From CAMLIZ01 sp040758375 (GTDB lineage Bacteria > Pseudomonadota > Gammaproteobacteria > Burkholderiales > Burkholderiaceae_C), in the NCBI GenBank assembly GCA_040758375.1, contig JBFLWE010000008.1:30413-94412 (forward strand): a stretch of 64,000 nt of DNA. Direction: 5' to 3'. This document shows positions 1 to 8,666 of this stretch, piece after piece (positions within the stretch are counted from its first letter, which is position 1; the number at the start of each line of letters is the position of its first letter). The notes below the pieces were generated by a model that was not told where the DNA came from, did no database searches, and saw nothing but the letters and a program-made list of their open reading frames with translations. The position numbers were made by a program, and so were the translations under genes.

Positions 1-605
1 GCCGTGTGCGGCGCGTGGGCGAAATAGTCCATCGGCTGGCGGAAGGCTTCGCTGGGGCCGAGGATGTCGCCCTCGGTCAGGGCCTGTGCGCCGCCGCCGG
101 GCTGCGTGAACAGGTCGCCGCAGAACAGCGTGCGCGTGGTGTCGTCCACCAGCAGTCCGGCGTCCCAGCCGTGCGGCAGGTGGGGTGTGTCGAGCCAGCG
201 CAGGCTGTGGCGGCCGAGCACCAGCCGCTCGCCGTCGGCCAGCGCGCGCGGCGGCCGGTCGGCCTGGTCCTCCATCGAGACCATGGCGCCGATGCGCCCG
301 CACACCGGCGCGGCCTGCGGCGCCGCGGCCAGGAACAGGTTCATCGCCCCGCACTCGTCGGCCTCGAAATGCGAGTAGCCCACGTGGCGCAGCCGCTGCA
401 GCGGCATCACGCGCGCGATCGCCTCGCTGATCAGCGGGAAGAGCCGGCGCGGCCCGGTGTGGAACAGCAGCGGCTCATCGTCGACCACCAGGTACTGGTT
501 GAAGCTGAAGCCCTGCCCGTCGGGGAAGGTGATGGGGGTGTTGATGCGGTAGATGCCATCCTCGATTTCGTGGATGTTGGTGCCGCTCTGGGGGTTTGTG
601 ACCAT
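1..605 (-). CDS. MBL-fold diiron (ODP-type) protein, 3' end cut by window
   Basis: The reading frame starts at an ATG at 605 and runs off the left edge, so the C-terminus is missing (201 codons visible). It resembles the stand-alone oxygen-binding diiron domain of flavo-diiron proteins (COG0426). Visible ligand-type residues are His79, Glu81 and Asp83 (motif HxExD), then His145 and Asp164, with the 19-residue H-to-D spacing of that family. The residue after Asp83 is Glu, where classical flavo-diiron proteins have His. Known family members reduce O2 or NO or bind O2, but no flavodoxin domain can be seen in the part present, so the reaction is not assigned. A purine-rich GGAGG lies just upstream of the start. 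The gene is divergent from the sigma factor, 63 bp away. It is not a beta-lactamase, because the HxHxDH motif is absent. Confidence 0.8.
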   Translation of the reverse strand, partial: MVTNPQSGTNIHEIEDGIYRINTPITFPDGQGFSFNQYLVVDDEPLLFHTGPRRLFPLISEAIARVMPLQRLRHVGYSHFEADECGAMNLFLAAAPQAAPVCGRIGAMVSMEDQADRPPRALADGERLVLGRHSLRWLDTPHLPHGWDAGLLVDDTTRTLFCGDLFTQPGGGAQALTEGDILGPSEAFRQPMDYFAHAPHT

Positions 606-668
606 GGGGTCCTCCGTTGAATGACCGCAGGATGTGTCGCGAGCCGGCGCGGCGTTACAGTCGCGCCC

Positions 669-1247
669 ATGGAGGCCACCGACCTGGACAGCGAGAGCAT
701 CGAAGCCGCCTTGGCACGGCGCATCGCGGCGGCCGCGCCCGGCCAGGCGCTGGACGCCGAGGCCGAGCTGTACCGCCGGCTGGCGCCGCGGGCACGCCGC
801 TACGGGCTGCGCCACCTGCGCGACGCCGATGCCGCCTCCGACCTGATGCAGCACGTGATGGCGCTGACGATCGAGCAGCTGCGCAGCGGCCGGCTGCGCG
901 AGCCCGAGCGCGTGGTGTCGTTCGTGCTCGGCGCCTGCCGGCTCACGGTGCAGCAGCTGCAGCGCGGGCTGCAGCGGCGCGAGGAGCTGCTGCAGCGCTA
1001 CGGCGACACGCTGGCCCTGGCCGACATCGCCGTGCCGGCGCGCACCGACCACGAGCGCCTGGTGCGCTGCCTGCAGCAGCTGCCCGAGCGCGAACGCTCG
1101 GTGCTGGTGATGAGCTTCTACGAGGACCGGCCCTCCGACGAGGTGGCCAAGGCCCTGAGCACCACAGCCGGCAACGTGCGGGTGATCCGCCATCGCGGCA
1201 TCGCACGGCTGCGCGGCTGCATCGAATCAGGAAAGGACGCGTCGTGA
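669..1247 (+). CDS. ECF-like RNA polymerase sigma factor
   Basis: This 192-residue protein has the layout of a small sigma-70 family (ECF-type) factor. A region 2-like helical segment lies around residues 35-75 (YRRLAPRARR, then DADAASDLMQ). A region 4 helix-turn-helix starts near residue 130 (LPERERSVLVMSFYED, then the recognition-helix-like TTAGNVRVIRHRG). It would direct RNA polymerase to a small regulon under the control of its anti-sigma partner. The last codons overlap the GTG of the downstream anti-sigma gene in GTGA, so translation is coupled. The ATG at 669 was chosen because it begins right after a -10-like TACAGT (656-661) and no Shine-Dalgarno is visible, which suggests a leaderless message. 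An in-frame upstream start at 621 would add 16 residues of low-complexity sequence. Confidence 0.82.
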   Translation: MEATDLDSESIEAALARRIAAAAPGQALDAEAELYRRLAPRARRYGLRHLRDADAASDLMQHVMALTIEQLRSGRLREPERVVSFVLGACRLTVQQLQRGLQRREELLQRYGDTLALADIAVPARTDHERLVRCLQQLPERERSVLVMSFYEDRPSDEVAKALSTTAGNVRVIRHRGIARLRGCIESGKDAS

Positions 1248-1816
1248 ACAAGCCTGCGGCCGCACAGGCGCATCCGGCATTCGGCGAACTGGTCGACTAC
1301 TGGTTCGGCGACCTCGACACGGCCGCCACCGACGCGGTGGACGAGCACCTGATGCACTGCGAGGCCTGCGGCGCGCAGCTCGACAGCCTCATCGGCCTGG
1401 GCCAGGGCGTGCGCGAGGCCTTCACCGCAGGGCGTGCGGCGGCCTTCGTCAGCGGCGGCTTCGTCGAGCGCCTGGCCGAGCGCGGCCTGCAGGTGCGCGA
1501 ATACCGCGTCGCGCGCAACGGCAGCGTGGCCTGCAGCGTCGCGCCCGACGACGACGTGCTGGTGAGCCGGCTGCAGGCGCCGCTGCAAGGCGTCAGCCGC
1601 CTCGATGCCGTGGCCGAGCTGTCACCGGGCGGCGACGTGCAGGAGCTGCGCGACATCCCCTTCGACGCGGCCCGCGGCGAGGTGGTGATGGCGGCCGAGC
1701 TGGCCCAGGTGCGCACGATGCCGGCGCACGAGCTGCGCGTGCGCCTGCTGGCGGTGGACGGCCAGGCGCGGCGCGAGATCGGGCACTACACCTTCCGCCA
1801 CACCCCCTATCGCTGA
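1244..1816 (+). CDS. Soluble zinc-type anti-sigma factor
   Basis: The 190-residue protein starts at a GTG overlapping the sigma factor stop (GTGA). The N-terminal part carries the zinc-associated anti-sigma signature Hx3Cx2C (His35, Cys39, Cys42 in HLMHCEAC). It has no transmembrane segment, so it should act in the cytoplasm. Soluble proteins of this class (RsrA or ChrR type) bind their sigma factor and release it on oxidation or another internal signal. The C-terminal 110 residues (about 80-190) look like a compact beta-rich domain that I do not recognise and that could be the sensory part. Together with the divergent diiron protein, a redox or oxygen-related signal is plausible but inferred. 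The 3' end overlaps the convergent LuxR-type regulator by 10 bp. Confidence 0.75.
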   Translation: MNKPAAAQAHPAFGELVDYWFGDLDTAATDAVDEHLMHCEACGAQLDSLIGLGQGVREAFTAGRAAAFVSGGFVERLAERGLQVREYRVARNGSVACSVAPDDDVLVSRLQAPLQGVSRLDAVAELSPGGDVQELRDIPFDAARGEVVMAAELAQVRTMPAHELRVRLLAVDGQARREIGHYTFRHTPYR

Positions 1817-4455
1817 AGCTCGGCCTGCGCGTGGTACCAGGCCGCCGCCTGGCCGCGCGAGGCGAGCGCCAGCTTGTCGAGGATGTTGGCCACGTGGCGC
1901 TTCACGGTGAAGGGGCTCAGGTCCATCGCGCGGGCGATCAGCTTGTTGCTCTGGCCGTTGGCGATGTAGCCCAGCACCTCCCATTCGCGCGCGGACAGCA
2001 GGTCCTGCTGCGGTGCGCCGGGGCTGCTGGCGGCCGCTTCGGTGGCGGTTGGCGCCTGCTGCGGCGCGAGCAGGCGCGTCCAGCCTTGCAGCGTGGACAC
2101 CTGCTCGCGCGAGAGATGGCCCTGCCAGTCCACCGCGGCCAGCGCGGCCAGCGAGGCACCCACGTACAGCGCCCCGTTGGGCCCGTCGACCACGCGCGCG
2201 AGCATCGGCTCCAGCAGCGCGGCCGCCTCGGGCAGCGCGCGCGCCAGCGGCTGGGTCTGCAGCAGCGCATGGGCCAGCCGCACGCGCACCTCGTTGGCCT
2301 GGCCCAGCAGGTCCATGTGGGCCTCGTGCCGCAGCGCCTCGCGCCACAGCGCGATCGCCTCGGCCGCGCGGCCTTCGAGCCAGGCGATCGTGCCCTGCAG
2401 GGCCTGCGCGGGCCGCAGGCGCTCGGGCGTGGCATCGGGCAAGCCCGGCTGCAGGGCGGTCAGGCGGCGCGTCCAGTCGCCCGCCGAAGCCAGGTCGCCG
2501 CAAGCGGCGGCCACGCGGGCGGCAAACGACAGCGAATGCCACAGGCCCCAGTCGCCATAGGTGGGCGGGTGCTCGGCCACGCGCTGGCGCACCGCCTGCA
2601 CCGCCTCGGCATGCCGGCCGCGCGCCACGTCGAGCAGCGCGTGCATGGCCAGCGACTGGTTGCGCGAGATGTTCTGCTGGCCGATCCACTGCGCGTCGGC
2701 GTCGGCGCGCGCCAGCAGGTCCTCCGCTTCGTCGAGGCGGCCCTGCCACAGCGCGATCCAGGCCCGGGTCATGGTGGCCAGCGAATGCAGCGGCACCGGC
2801 CGGTCGCCGGCAGCGGCCATCGCGCCGCTGGCCCAGCGTGCGAGTGCCGGCGCGATGCCGCGGCACGAGGTCTGGCGCGGCGCGGGGATGGTGTTGTTCC
2901 AGCGGTCCAGCGCCGGCGCTTCCTCGAGGCATTGCACCAGCTCCATGAAGGGCGCGGCCACCGAGTCGTAGTGGGCCGCCTCCATCACGTGCCAGGTGGT
3001 GGCCAGCAGCGCCAGCCGGCGCGCATCGGGCTCCAGCGGCTGCTGGCGCAGCGATTCGATCAGCACGCCGGCTTCCTGCAGCCGGCCCAGCGCCACCAGC
3101 GTGACCGCGCGCCGGCCGCTGGCGCGCTGCGCCAGCGCCGCGTCGCCGCGCTCGCGGAACAGCTGCTCGGCGCGCGCCAGGTGGCGCTCGGCCGGGCCGG
3201 TGTCCCACAGGGCCCACTTGGCTTCGCCCACCAGCATCTGCAGCTCGGCGCTGGCCTGCGCAAAGGCCGGTGGGTACTGCTCGTACAGGCGCACGATGGT
3301 GCTCACCGCGCCCTGCGTGAGCAGGCCGATGCCCGCGTCCACCAGCGCACGCGCCGCCTCCTCCAGCCGGCCCGCGGCCAGCAGCAGCTGCTGCTTGCGC
3401 ACCGGGTCGGTCTCCACCGCCGCGGCACGCTGGTGCAGCGCCACCCAGTCGTCGGGACGCTCCACGCGCAGCCGGTGCTGCAGCGCGTCGCGGAACAGGT
3501 CGTGCAGCTTGAGCGTGTGCACCGCGTCGTCCACCACGCTGGCAAACAGGCCCAGGCGCTCGATCTGGTCGAGCTTGCGCGCGGCGTCGGCGTCGCCGCT
3601 CACCGCGGCGCAGCGCGCGGCGTCCAGGTCGGGCAGCACGCTGGTCAGCAGCAGGAACTCGCGCAGCGCCGGGTCGATCTGCGCCAGCACCTCGGTGGCC
3701 AGGAACTCGAAGGCCTGGCGGTCGATCGCGCTGCGCAGGTTGCTGCCACGCGCGCCGCCCAAGGCCAGGCGCAGGCCGGCGGGCCAGCCGCCGGTGCGCT
3801 CGTGCAGCCGTTCTGCCTGCGCGGCATCGTGGCCGGCCGCGGCCATCAGCTCGGCCACCTCGTCGCGGCTGAACTGCAGCTGCGCCTGGCCGATGTCGGC
3901 CAGCTCGCCCAGCGCCCGCAGCCGCGCCAGGCGCAGCGCCGGCTCGTGGCGCGCGGTGATGGCCACGGTCCAGCGCGTGCCCAGCCGCTGCAGCAGCAAG
4001 GCCAGGAAGCTCAGGCAGGCCGGGTCGTCCACGTGGTGCAGGTCGTCGAGCACGATCACACCGTGCGCCACGTCGCAGGCCTGCAGCGTGTTGACCAGCT
4101 CGTCGGTCACCTGCGTGGGCGGCTGGTCGCCGGCGCGCTCCACCGCGGCCATCAGCCCCTCGGGCGCGGTGCGCCAGGGCAGGTCGAAGGGCTCCAGCGC
4201 GGCCATCAGGCATTCGAGCAGGCGGTGCAGGTCGTCGCCCGGATCGAGCGAGATCCAGGCGACCGCATGCCGCTCGGGCAGCTGCTGCAGTGCGCTGGCC
4301 AGCAGCGCGGTCTTGCCGTAGCCGGCCGGTGCGCACAGCAGCACCACCCGCTGCGTGCACAGGGCCTGCACGAGCTCGCGCTCCAGCGTGGGCCGCGACA
4401 GCAGCAGCGACGACCGCGGACGCGGCTGCTGGATCTTGGTATGGGCAAAGCTCAT
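1807..4455 (-). CDS. LuxR-family ATP-dependent regulator (MalT/LAL type)
   Basis: An 882-residue regulator of the large ATP-binding LuxR class. Near the N-terminus a Walker A loop is visible (CAPAGYGKTALL, about residue 45), followed by a Walker B-like VIVLDDLHHVDD. The middle is a long helical, TPR-like region rich in Ala and Leu. The C-terminal 65 residues form a LuxR helix-turn-helix (LSAREWEVLGYIANGQSNK, then DLSPFTVKRHVANIL). In this family ATP and inducer binding drive oligomerisation and activation of transcription. The inducer cannot be read from the sequence. The ATG at 4455 fits the usual family beginning; an upstream in-frame start at 4518 would add an unlikely Arg-rich stretch. 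It is divergent from the glyoxalase-like gene at 4548, 92 bp away, which is a natural target candidate. Confidence 0.9.
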   Translation of the reverse strand: MSFAHTKIQQPRPRSSLLLSRPTLERELVQALCTQRVVLLCAPAGYGKTALLASALQQLPERHAVAWISLDPGDDLHRLLECLMAALEPFDLPWRTAPEGLMAAVERAGDQPPTQVTDELVNTLQACDVAHGVIVLDDLHHVDDPACLSFLALLLQRLGTRWTVAITARHEPALRLARLRALGELADIGQAQLQFSRDEVAELMAAAGHDAAQAERLHERTGGWPAGLRLALGGARGSNLRSAIDRQAFEFLATEVLAQIDPALREFLLLTSVLPDLDAARCAAVSGDADAARKLDQIERLGLFASVVDDAVHTLKLHDLFRDALQHRLRVERPDDWVALHQRAAAVETDPVRKQQLLLAAGRLEEAARALVDAGIGLLTQGAVSTIVRLYEQYPPAFAQASAELQMLVGEAKWALWDTGPAERHLARAEQLFRERGDAALAQRASGRRAVTLVALGRLQEAGVLIESLRQQPLEPDARRLALLATTWHVMEAAHYDSVAAPFMELVQCLEEAPALDRWNNTIPAPRQTSCRGIAPALARWASGAMAAAGDRPVPLHSLATMTRAWIALWQGRLDEAEDLLARADADAQWIGQQNISRNQSLAMHALLDVARGRHAEAVQAVRQRVAEHPPTYGDWGLWHSLSFAARVAAACGDLASAGDWTRRLTALQPGLPDATPERLRPAQALQGTIAWLEGRAAEAIALWREALRHEAHMDLLGQANEVRVRLAHALLQTQPLARALPEAAALLEPMLARVVDGPNGALYVGASLAALAAVDWQGHLSREQVSTLQGWTRLLAPQQAPTATEAAASSPGAPQQDLLSAREWEVLGYIANGQSNKLIARAMDLSPFTVKRHVANILDKLALASRGQAAAWYHAQAELQR

Positions 4456-4547
4456 CGGTGCGCGCCTCTCTCTCGCGCGGCAATCATAGGGCGCGGGGGC
4501 GCAGCCTCCACAATCCAACGCAACGCCATCACCCCAGGAGCTGCAGC

Positions 4548-4952
4548 GTGTTCTCGCATGTGTTCACCAGCGTCACCGACTTCGAGCGTGCCTTCGCCTT
4601 CTACAAGCCGCTGATGGACAGCCTGGGCATCGGGCTGCGCTTCCACCAGCCCGACAGGCCCTGGGCCGGCTGGCACAGCGAGGGCGGCACGCGCCCGTTG
4701 TTCGTGATCTGCAAGCCCTACGACGGCCAGCCGCACGACCCGGGCAACGGGCAGATGGTGGCCTTCATGGCCAGGGACCGCGAGACCGTGCACAAGGCCT
4801 ACGAGGCGGCGCTGGCCCACGGCGGCCGCAGCGAGGGCGCGCCCGGCCCGAGGCCGCACTACCACGCCCACTACTACGGCGCTTACTTCCGCGACCCCGA
4901 CGGCAACAAGCTCTGCGTGGCCTGCCACGCACCAGCCGGCACCGCCGCGTGA
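4548..4952 (+). CDS. VOC/glyoxalase superfamily protein
   Basis: A 134-residue single-module VOC protein. It starts FSHVFTSVTDFERAFAFYKP, the usual first beta-alpha unit, and ends with the FRDPDGNKLCVAC element that closes the fold. The motif YHAHYYGAYFRDPDGNK is common in uncharacterised glyoxalase-like proteins. Candidate metal ligands are the early His and the late Glu/His positions, but they do not decide whether it is a lyase, a dioxygenase or a binding protein. GTG is used as start because AGGAG (4536-4540) lies 7 nt upstream and the protein begins exactly where the fold should. It is followed after 16 bp by the dehydrogenase-like gene and is probably co-transcribed with it. Confidence 0.85.
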   Translation: MFSHVFTSVTDFERAFAFYKPLMDSLGIGLRFHQPDRPWAGWHSEGGTRPLFVICKPYDGQPHDPGNGQMVAFMARDRETVHKAYEAALAHGGRSEGAPGPRPHYHAHYYGAYFRDPDGNKLCVACHAPAGTAA

Positions 4953-4968
4953 CCGGGCCGACGTGCAG

Positions 4969-6096
4969 ATGAAGACGCTGATCCTCGGCGGCTACGGCAA
5001 CTTCGGCGCGCGCATCGCGCGCGCGCTGAGCGGCGACCCGGCCCTCGCCGTGCTGGTGGGCGGACGCGACGGCGCACGTGCCTCGGACTTCGCGCGCACC
5101 TTGCGCGGCCACGCGCAGGGCGTGGCCGTGGACACCACCTCGCCGGACCTGCCGCGCCTGCTGCAGCGCCTGGGCGTGGGGCTGGTGATCCACACCGCCG
5201 GCCCGTTCCAGCAGCAGTCGTACGCGGTCGCGGCGGCGGCTGCGGCGGCCGGTGCCCACTACATCGACCTGGCCGACGGGCGGCGCTTCGTGTGCGACCT
5301 GCCGGCGCAGATGGACCCGGCCTTCCGGGCGGCCGGCCGCAGCGCTGTCACCGGCGCGAGCACGGTGCCCGCGCTGTCGTCGGCCGTGGTGGACCACCTG
5401 TGCGCCGGCTGGCGGCACATCCGCAGCATCGACATCTGCATCGCGCCGGCGCAGACCGCTCCCCGAGGCCTGGCCACGATGGAGGCGGTGCTCGGCTACT
5501 GCGGCCGGCCGATCGAGGTGTGGTCCGGGGGGCGCTGGTGCACGCAGTACGGATGGGCGCAGCCCACACGCGCCGAGTTCCTGCACCTGAAGCCGCGGTG
5601 GGGAGCGCTGTGCGACATCCCCGACCTGGAGCTGTTCCCCGCGCGCTACCAGGTGAGCGAGCGCGTGATGTTCCGCGCGGCACTGGAGGTGCGCGCCGGC
5701 CAGCACGGGCTGGCCATGCTGTCCTGGCTGGCCAGGCGGCGCGTCGTGCGCCGGCCGCAGCGCTGGGCCGGGGCGTTCAATCGCGCGGCGGCCTGGCTCG
5801 ACCGCTTCGGCAGCGCACTCGGCGGCATGTTCGTGCAGGTCGCCGGCACCGACATGCACGGGCGTGACCTGCGCCGTACCTGGCACATCGCCGCAGACCA
5901 TGACCACGGGCCCGAGATTCCCTGCATGGCCGCGATCCTGCTTGCGCGTGCCATCGCCAAGGGCGAGCCGCCGCCCATCGGCGCACGGTCCTGCACCGGC
6001 CTGCTGACGCTGGCGCAGTTCGAGCCCGAGTTCCGGCGCTGGGGCATGGTGACCGACGTGGTGGACGAGGCCTCGGCCCACGCGAGCGCGGCCTGA
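4969..6096 (+). CDS. Saccharopine dehydrogenase-like NAD(P)-binding protein
   Basis: A 375-residue protein beginning with the dinucleotide-binding loop KTLILGGYGNFG, followed by a Rossmann half (residues about 1-130). That half includes the typical VDTTSPDLPRLL and VIHTAGPFQQQ segments of the saccharopine dehydrogenase superfamily. The remaining two thirds show the family's second domain, with SAVTGASTVPALS at about residue 125. Members include true lysine-pathway enzymes and many reductases of unknown substrate; the short length argues against a canonical saccharopine dehydrogenase. An alternative GTG start lies two codons upstream at 4963. It probably forms an operon with the VOC gene. Substrate unknown. 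Confidence 0.82.
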   Translation: MKTLILGGYGNFGARIARALSGDPALAVLVGGRDGARASDFARTLRGHAQGVAVDTTSPDLPRLLQRLGVGLVIHTAGPFQQQSYAVAAAAAAAGAHYIDLADGRRFVCDLPAQMDPAFRAAGRSAVTGASTVPALSSAVVDHLCAGWRHIRSIDICIAPAQTAPRGLATMEAVLGYCGRPIEVWSGGRWCTQYGWAQPTRAEFLHLKPRWGALCDIPDLELFPARYQVSERVMFRAALEVRAGQHGLAMLSWLARRRVVRRPQRWAGAFNRAAAWLDRFGSALGGMFVQVAGTDMHGRDLRRTWHIAADHDHGPEIPCMAAILLARAIAKGEPPPIGARSCTGLLTLAQFEPEFRRWGMVTDVVDEASAHASAA

Positions 6097-6237
6097 CGTC
6101 GCCGCGGGGCCGCGCCCATCGCCCTTGCCTGCGCTTCATCGCGCGCTTTCCGCAGCTCGTCGCAACGCGCTCGCGCAGCGCAAGGCGCCGGCCGATAGTT
6201 CAGCCAACGCAACACGCATCGAACCCAGGAGCCCGCG

Positions 6238-6387
6238 ATGAACACCTCCCTCGGCCTGCGCCTCGCTTCCTTCAGCGCCGCCTGCGTGATGACGCTGGCC
6301 ATCCTGGTCGGCGTGCACAGCATGGCCATCACCGCCCCCGCGCCGGACATGCTGGCGCAGGCCGGTGCGGTGGCCGGCAACGGCTGA
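6238..6387 (+). CDS. Small single-pass membrane or secreted protein (49 aa)
   Basis: The 49-residue frame starts at ATG 6238 behind a good Shine-Dalgarno, AGGAG at 6227-6231 (spacing 6). The N-terminal half is a hydrophobic helix (SFSAACVMTLAILVGVHSM), followed by a short Ala/Pro-rich tail. It could be a small inner-membrane protein or a signal-peptide-bearing exported peptide. I do not recognise a function. A strong intrinsic terminator begins 27 bp after the stop, which supports a short monocistronic message and makes this a real gene despite its size. Confidence 0.65.
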   Translation: MNTSLGLRLASFSAACVMTLAILVGVHSMAITAPAPDMLAQAGAVAGNG

Positions 6388-6413
6388 TCTGCGTTCGATT
6401 CCTCTACCCGATT

Positions 6414-6440
6414 GGGGGCGCCCGGCGCCCCTTTTTTTTT
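6414..6440 (+). terminator. Rho-independent terminator
   Basis: A GC-only hairpin (GGGGCG / CGCCCC arms around a short CCCGG loop) at 6414-6431 is followed directly by nine T residues at 6432-6440. This is a textbook intrinsic terminator on the + strand for the small gene ending at 6387. The convergent eutC gene ends 4 bp later. In the leftward direction the hairpin is not followed by a T-run, so it should stop only rightward transcription. Confidence 0.92.
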
Positions 6441-6444
6441 GTGT

Positions 6445-7203
6445 TCAGCCGCCGAGCAGCGGCGTCTCGCTGTCGTCCTTGAGCGCCACGCCCGACAGCC
6501 GCCGCCGCAGCGACTCGCGCAGCAGCCATGCGATGCGCGCCGCGGCCGCCGCGGGCGGCAGGCCTTCGGGACGGATGTTGCTGACGCAGTTGCGCTCGGC
6601 ATCGACCCGGCCCACGCGCGGCTCGTAGGTGAGGTAGGCGCCCAGGCTGTCGGGCGAGCTCAGGCCCGGACGCTCGCCGAGCAGGATCATCACCGTACGC
6701 GCCTGCAGCAGCTCGCCCGCCTCGTCGGCCAGTGCGACCCGCGCTTGCGTGGCCAGCACCAGCGGCGCGACCGAGAGCTCACCGTCCAAGGCCCGCTGCA
6801 GCGCGCGCAACGTGGGCAGCGCGTGGCGTTGCACCGCTGCGGCCGACAGCCCGTCGGCCACCACGATGGCCAGGTCGCAGGGCCCCTGGCTGCCTTGCCG
6901 CAGCGCCTCGGCGTCCTGCTCGCGCAGGCGCCGGCCCCGGTCGGGGCGGCGCAGGTACTCGTCGCGGTGGGCGGCGCGGCTTTGCACCTGCAGCACCCGC
7001 CAGCCCTCGTCCTGCAACCACGCCTTCAACGCCTGGGTGTCCAACGGCTCGTGCACCGCATCGCGCGCCTGCGCATGCGCCGCGGCGAAGCGCAGCACTT
7101 CGGCGGTGGGCAGGCTGGTGCCCGCGCGGCCGAGCGCGATGCGCGCCGGCGTGTGGCGGCGCAATTCGCTCCACAGGTCGGGTACCACGGGCGACGGGTT
7201 CAT
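6445..7203 (-). CDS. eutC: Ethanolamine ammonia-lyase small subunit
   Basis: The 252-residue light chain of the adenosylcobalamin-dependent ethanolamine ammonia-lyase, which converts ethanolamine to acetaldehyde and ammonia. Family signatures include TPARIALGRAGTSLPT near residue 18, the DLAIVVADGLSA block around residue 110, and the C-terminal ERNCVSNIRPEGL and AWLLRESLRRRLSG. Length is normal for non-enteric EutC. Its ATG overlaps the eutB stop by 4 bp, giving translational coupling for the two subunits. No microcompartment shell genes or aldehyde dehydrogenase lie nearby, so this is the short, carboxysome-free type of ethanolamine locus. Confidence 0.96.
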   Translation of the reverse strand: MNPSPVVPDLWSELRRHTPARIALGRAGTSLPTAEVLRFAAAHAQARDAVHEPLDTQALKAWLQDEGWRVLQVQSRAAHRDEYLRRPDRGRRLREQDAEALRQGSQGPCDLAIVVADGLSAAAVQRHALPTLRALQRALDGELSVAPLVLATQARVALADEAGELLQARTVMILLGERPGLSSPDSLGAYLTYEPRVGRVDAERNCVSNIRPEGLPPAAAAARIAWLLRESLRRRLSGVALKDDSETPLLGG

Positions 7204-8594
7204 GGCGGCGGCAGCAGGTCGGTGACGGTGCGTGCCAGCGCAGGGGCCTGGCGCTGCAGCCGCAACGCCCCAAGTTCATCGGTGATGCCCATGCGCTGCA
7301 GCCAGGCCTCGAACTCGGGCGCACGCTGCAGGCCCAGCAGCTTGCGCACGAACAGCGCGTCGTGGAACGAGGTGCTCTGGTAGTTGAGCATCACGTCGTC
7401 CGCGCCCGGCACGCCCATCGTGAAGTTCAGGCCCGCGGCAGCCAGCAGCACCAGCAGGTTGTCCATGTCGTCCTGGTCGGCCTCGGCATGGTTGGTGTGG
7501 CAGATGTCGCAGCCCATCGGCAGGCCCAGCAGCTTGCCGCAGAAATGGTCTTCCAGGCCGGCGCGGATGATCTGCTTGCCGTCGTAGAGGTACTCGGGGC
7601 CGATGAAGCCGACCACGGTGTTGACCAGCAGCGGACGGTAGCGCCGCGCCACCGCATAGGCGCGCGCCTCCAGCGTCTGCTGGTCCACGCCGTGGTGCGC
7701 GCCGGCCGACAGCGCGCTGCCCTGCCCGGTCTCGAAGTACATGAGGTTGTCGCCCAGCGTGCCGCGCCGCAGCGACAGCGCGGCCTGGTGCGCCTCGTCC
7801 AGCAGCGCCAGGCTGATGCCGAAGCTGCGGTTGGCGGCCTCGGTGCCGGCGATCGACTGGAACACCAGGTCCACCGGCGCGCCACGCCCGATGGCCTGCA
7901 GCGTGTTGGTCACGTGCGTGAGCACGCAGGCCTGCGTGGGGATGGCGTGGCGCTGGATCAGCGCATCGAGCAGCTGCAGCAGCTTCACCAGCGCCGGTAC
8001 GCTGTCGTTGACCGGGTTGACGCCGATCACCGCGTCGCCGGCGCCGTACATCAGCCCATCGACCACGCTGGCCAGGATGCCCGCGGGGCTGTCGGCCGGG
8101 TGGTTCGGCTGCAGCCGCACAGCGAAGCGGCCGGGCAGGCCCAGCGTGTCGCGAAACCGCGTGACCACGCGGCAGCGGCTGGCGGCGAGGATCAGGTCCT
8201 GGTTGCGCATGAGCTTGCTCACCGCCGCCACCATCTCGGGCGTGAGGCCGGGCGCCAGCGCCTGCAGCGCCTCGGGCGTCGCGTCATCGCCGAGCAGCCA
8301 GTCGCGCAAGCCGCCCACGGTGAGGTGGGCCACCGGCGCGAAGGCGGCCGCGTCGTGGCTGTCGATGATGAGGCGGGTCACCTCGTCGGTTTCGTAAGGC
8401 ACCACCGGCTGCTGCAACAAGGCCTTCAGCGGCAGGTCGGCCAGCGCCTCGCGCGCGGCCACGCGCTCCTGCGCGGTCTCGGCCGCAACGCCGGCGAGCT
8501 GGTCGCCCGAGCGTGCGGGCGAGGCCCGGGCGAGCAGCTCGCGCAGGTCGGCGAATCGGTAGGCGGTGCCGGCAAGGGTGGCTTGGTAAGGCAT
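7200..8594 (-). CDS. eutB: Ethanolamine ammonia-lyase large subunit
   Basis: The 464-residue heavy chain carries the active site of ethanolamine ammonia-lyase, an AdoCbl radical enzyme. The sequence follows the family closely: the PNHPADSPAGILASVVDGLMYGAGDAVIG stretch (given here only in part), GVNPVNDSVPALVKLL, the LMYFETGQGSALSAGAHHGVD region, and the late PMGCDICHTNHAEADQDD and NFTMGVPGADDVMLNYQ blocks. The protein needs coenzyme B12, as does the putative cobalamin sensor at 42639-43541. It is translationally coupled to eutC downstream. Upstream, 72 bp away in the same direction, are a VOC gene and an AraC regulator that may belong to the same unit. Confidence 0.96.
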   Translation of the reverse strand: MPYQATLAGTAYRFADLRELLARASPARSGDQLAGVAAETAQERVAAREALADLPLKALLQQPVVPYETDEVTRLIIDSHDAAAFAPVAHLTVGGLRDWLLGDDATPEALQALAPGLTPEMVAAVSKLMRNQDLILAASRCRVVTRFRDTLGLPGRFAVRLQPNHPADSPAGILASVVDGLMYGAGDAVIGVNPVNDSVPALVKLLQLLDALIQRHAIPTQACVLTHVTNTLQAIGRGAPVDLVFQSIAGTEAANRSFGISLALLDEAHQAALSLRRGTLGDNLMYFETGQGSALSAGAHHGVDQQTLEARAYAVARRYRPLLVNTVVGFIGPEYLYDGKQIIRAGLEDHFCGKLLGLPMGCDICHTNHAEADQDDMDNLLVLLAAAGLNFTMGVPGADDVMLNYQSTSFHDALFVRKLLGLQRAPEFEAWLQRMGITDELGALRLQRQAPALARTVTDLLPPP

Positions 8595-8666
8595 GAAGCG
8601 TGGGCCGGTTGCGGCTGCAGTGTGCGGCGCATCCGGCTTCGCATCAATCGCCGTGCCAAGGCAGGC

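Noticed and set aside
1..605. Metallo-beta-lactamase or glyoxalase II assignment.
   Set aside because: The motif is HxExD instead of HxHxDH and the later His/Asp spacing fits the diiron ODP family.
1831..4614. Very long open frame (over 900 codons) on the + strand opposite the LuxR-type regulator.
   Set aside because: It is antisense to a well-supported gene, composed mainly of Arg/Ala/Gln/Gly without any domain, as expected from GC-rich codon use.
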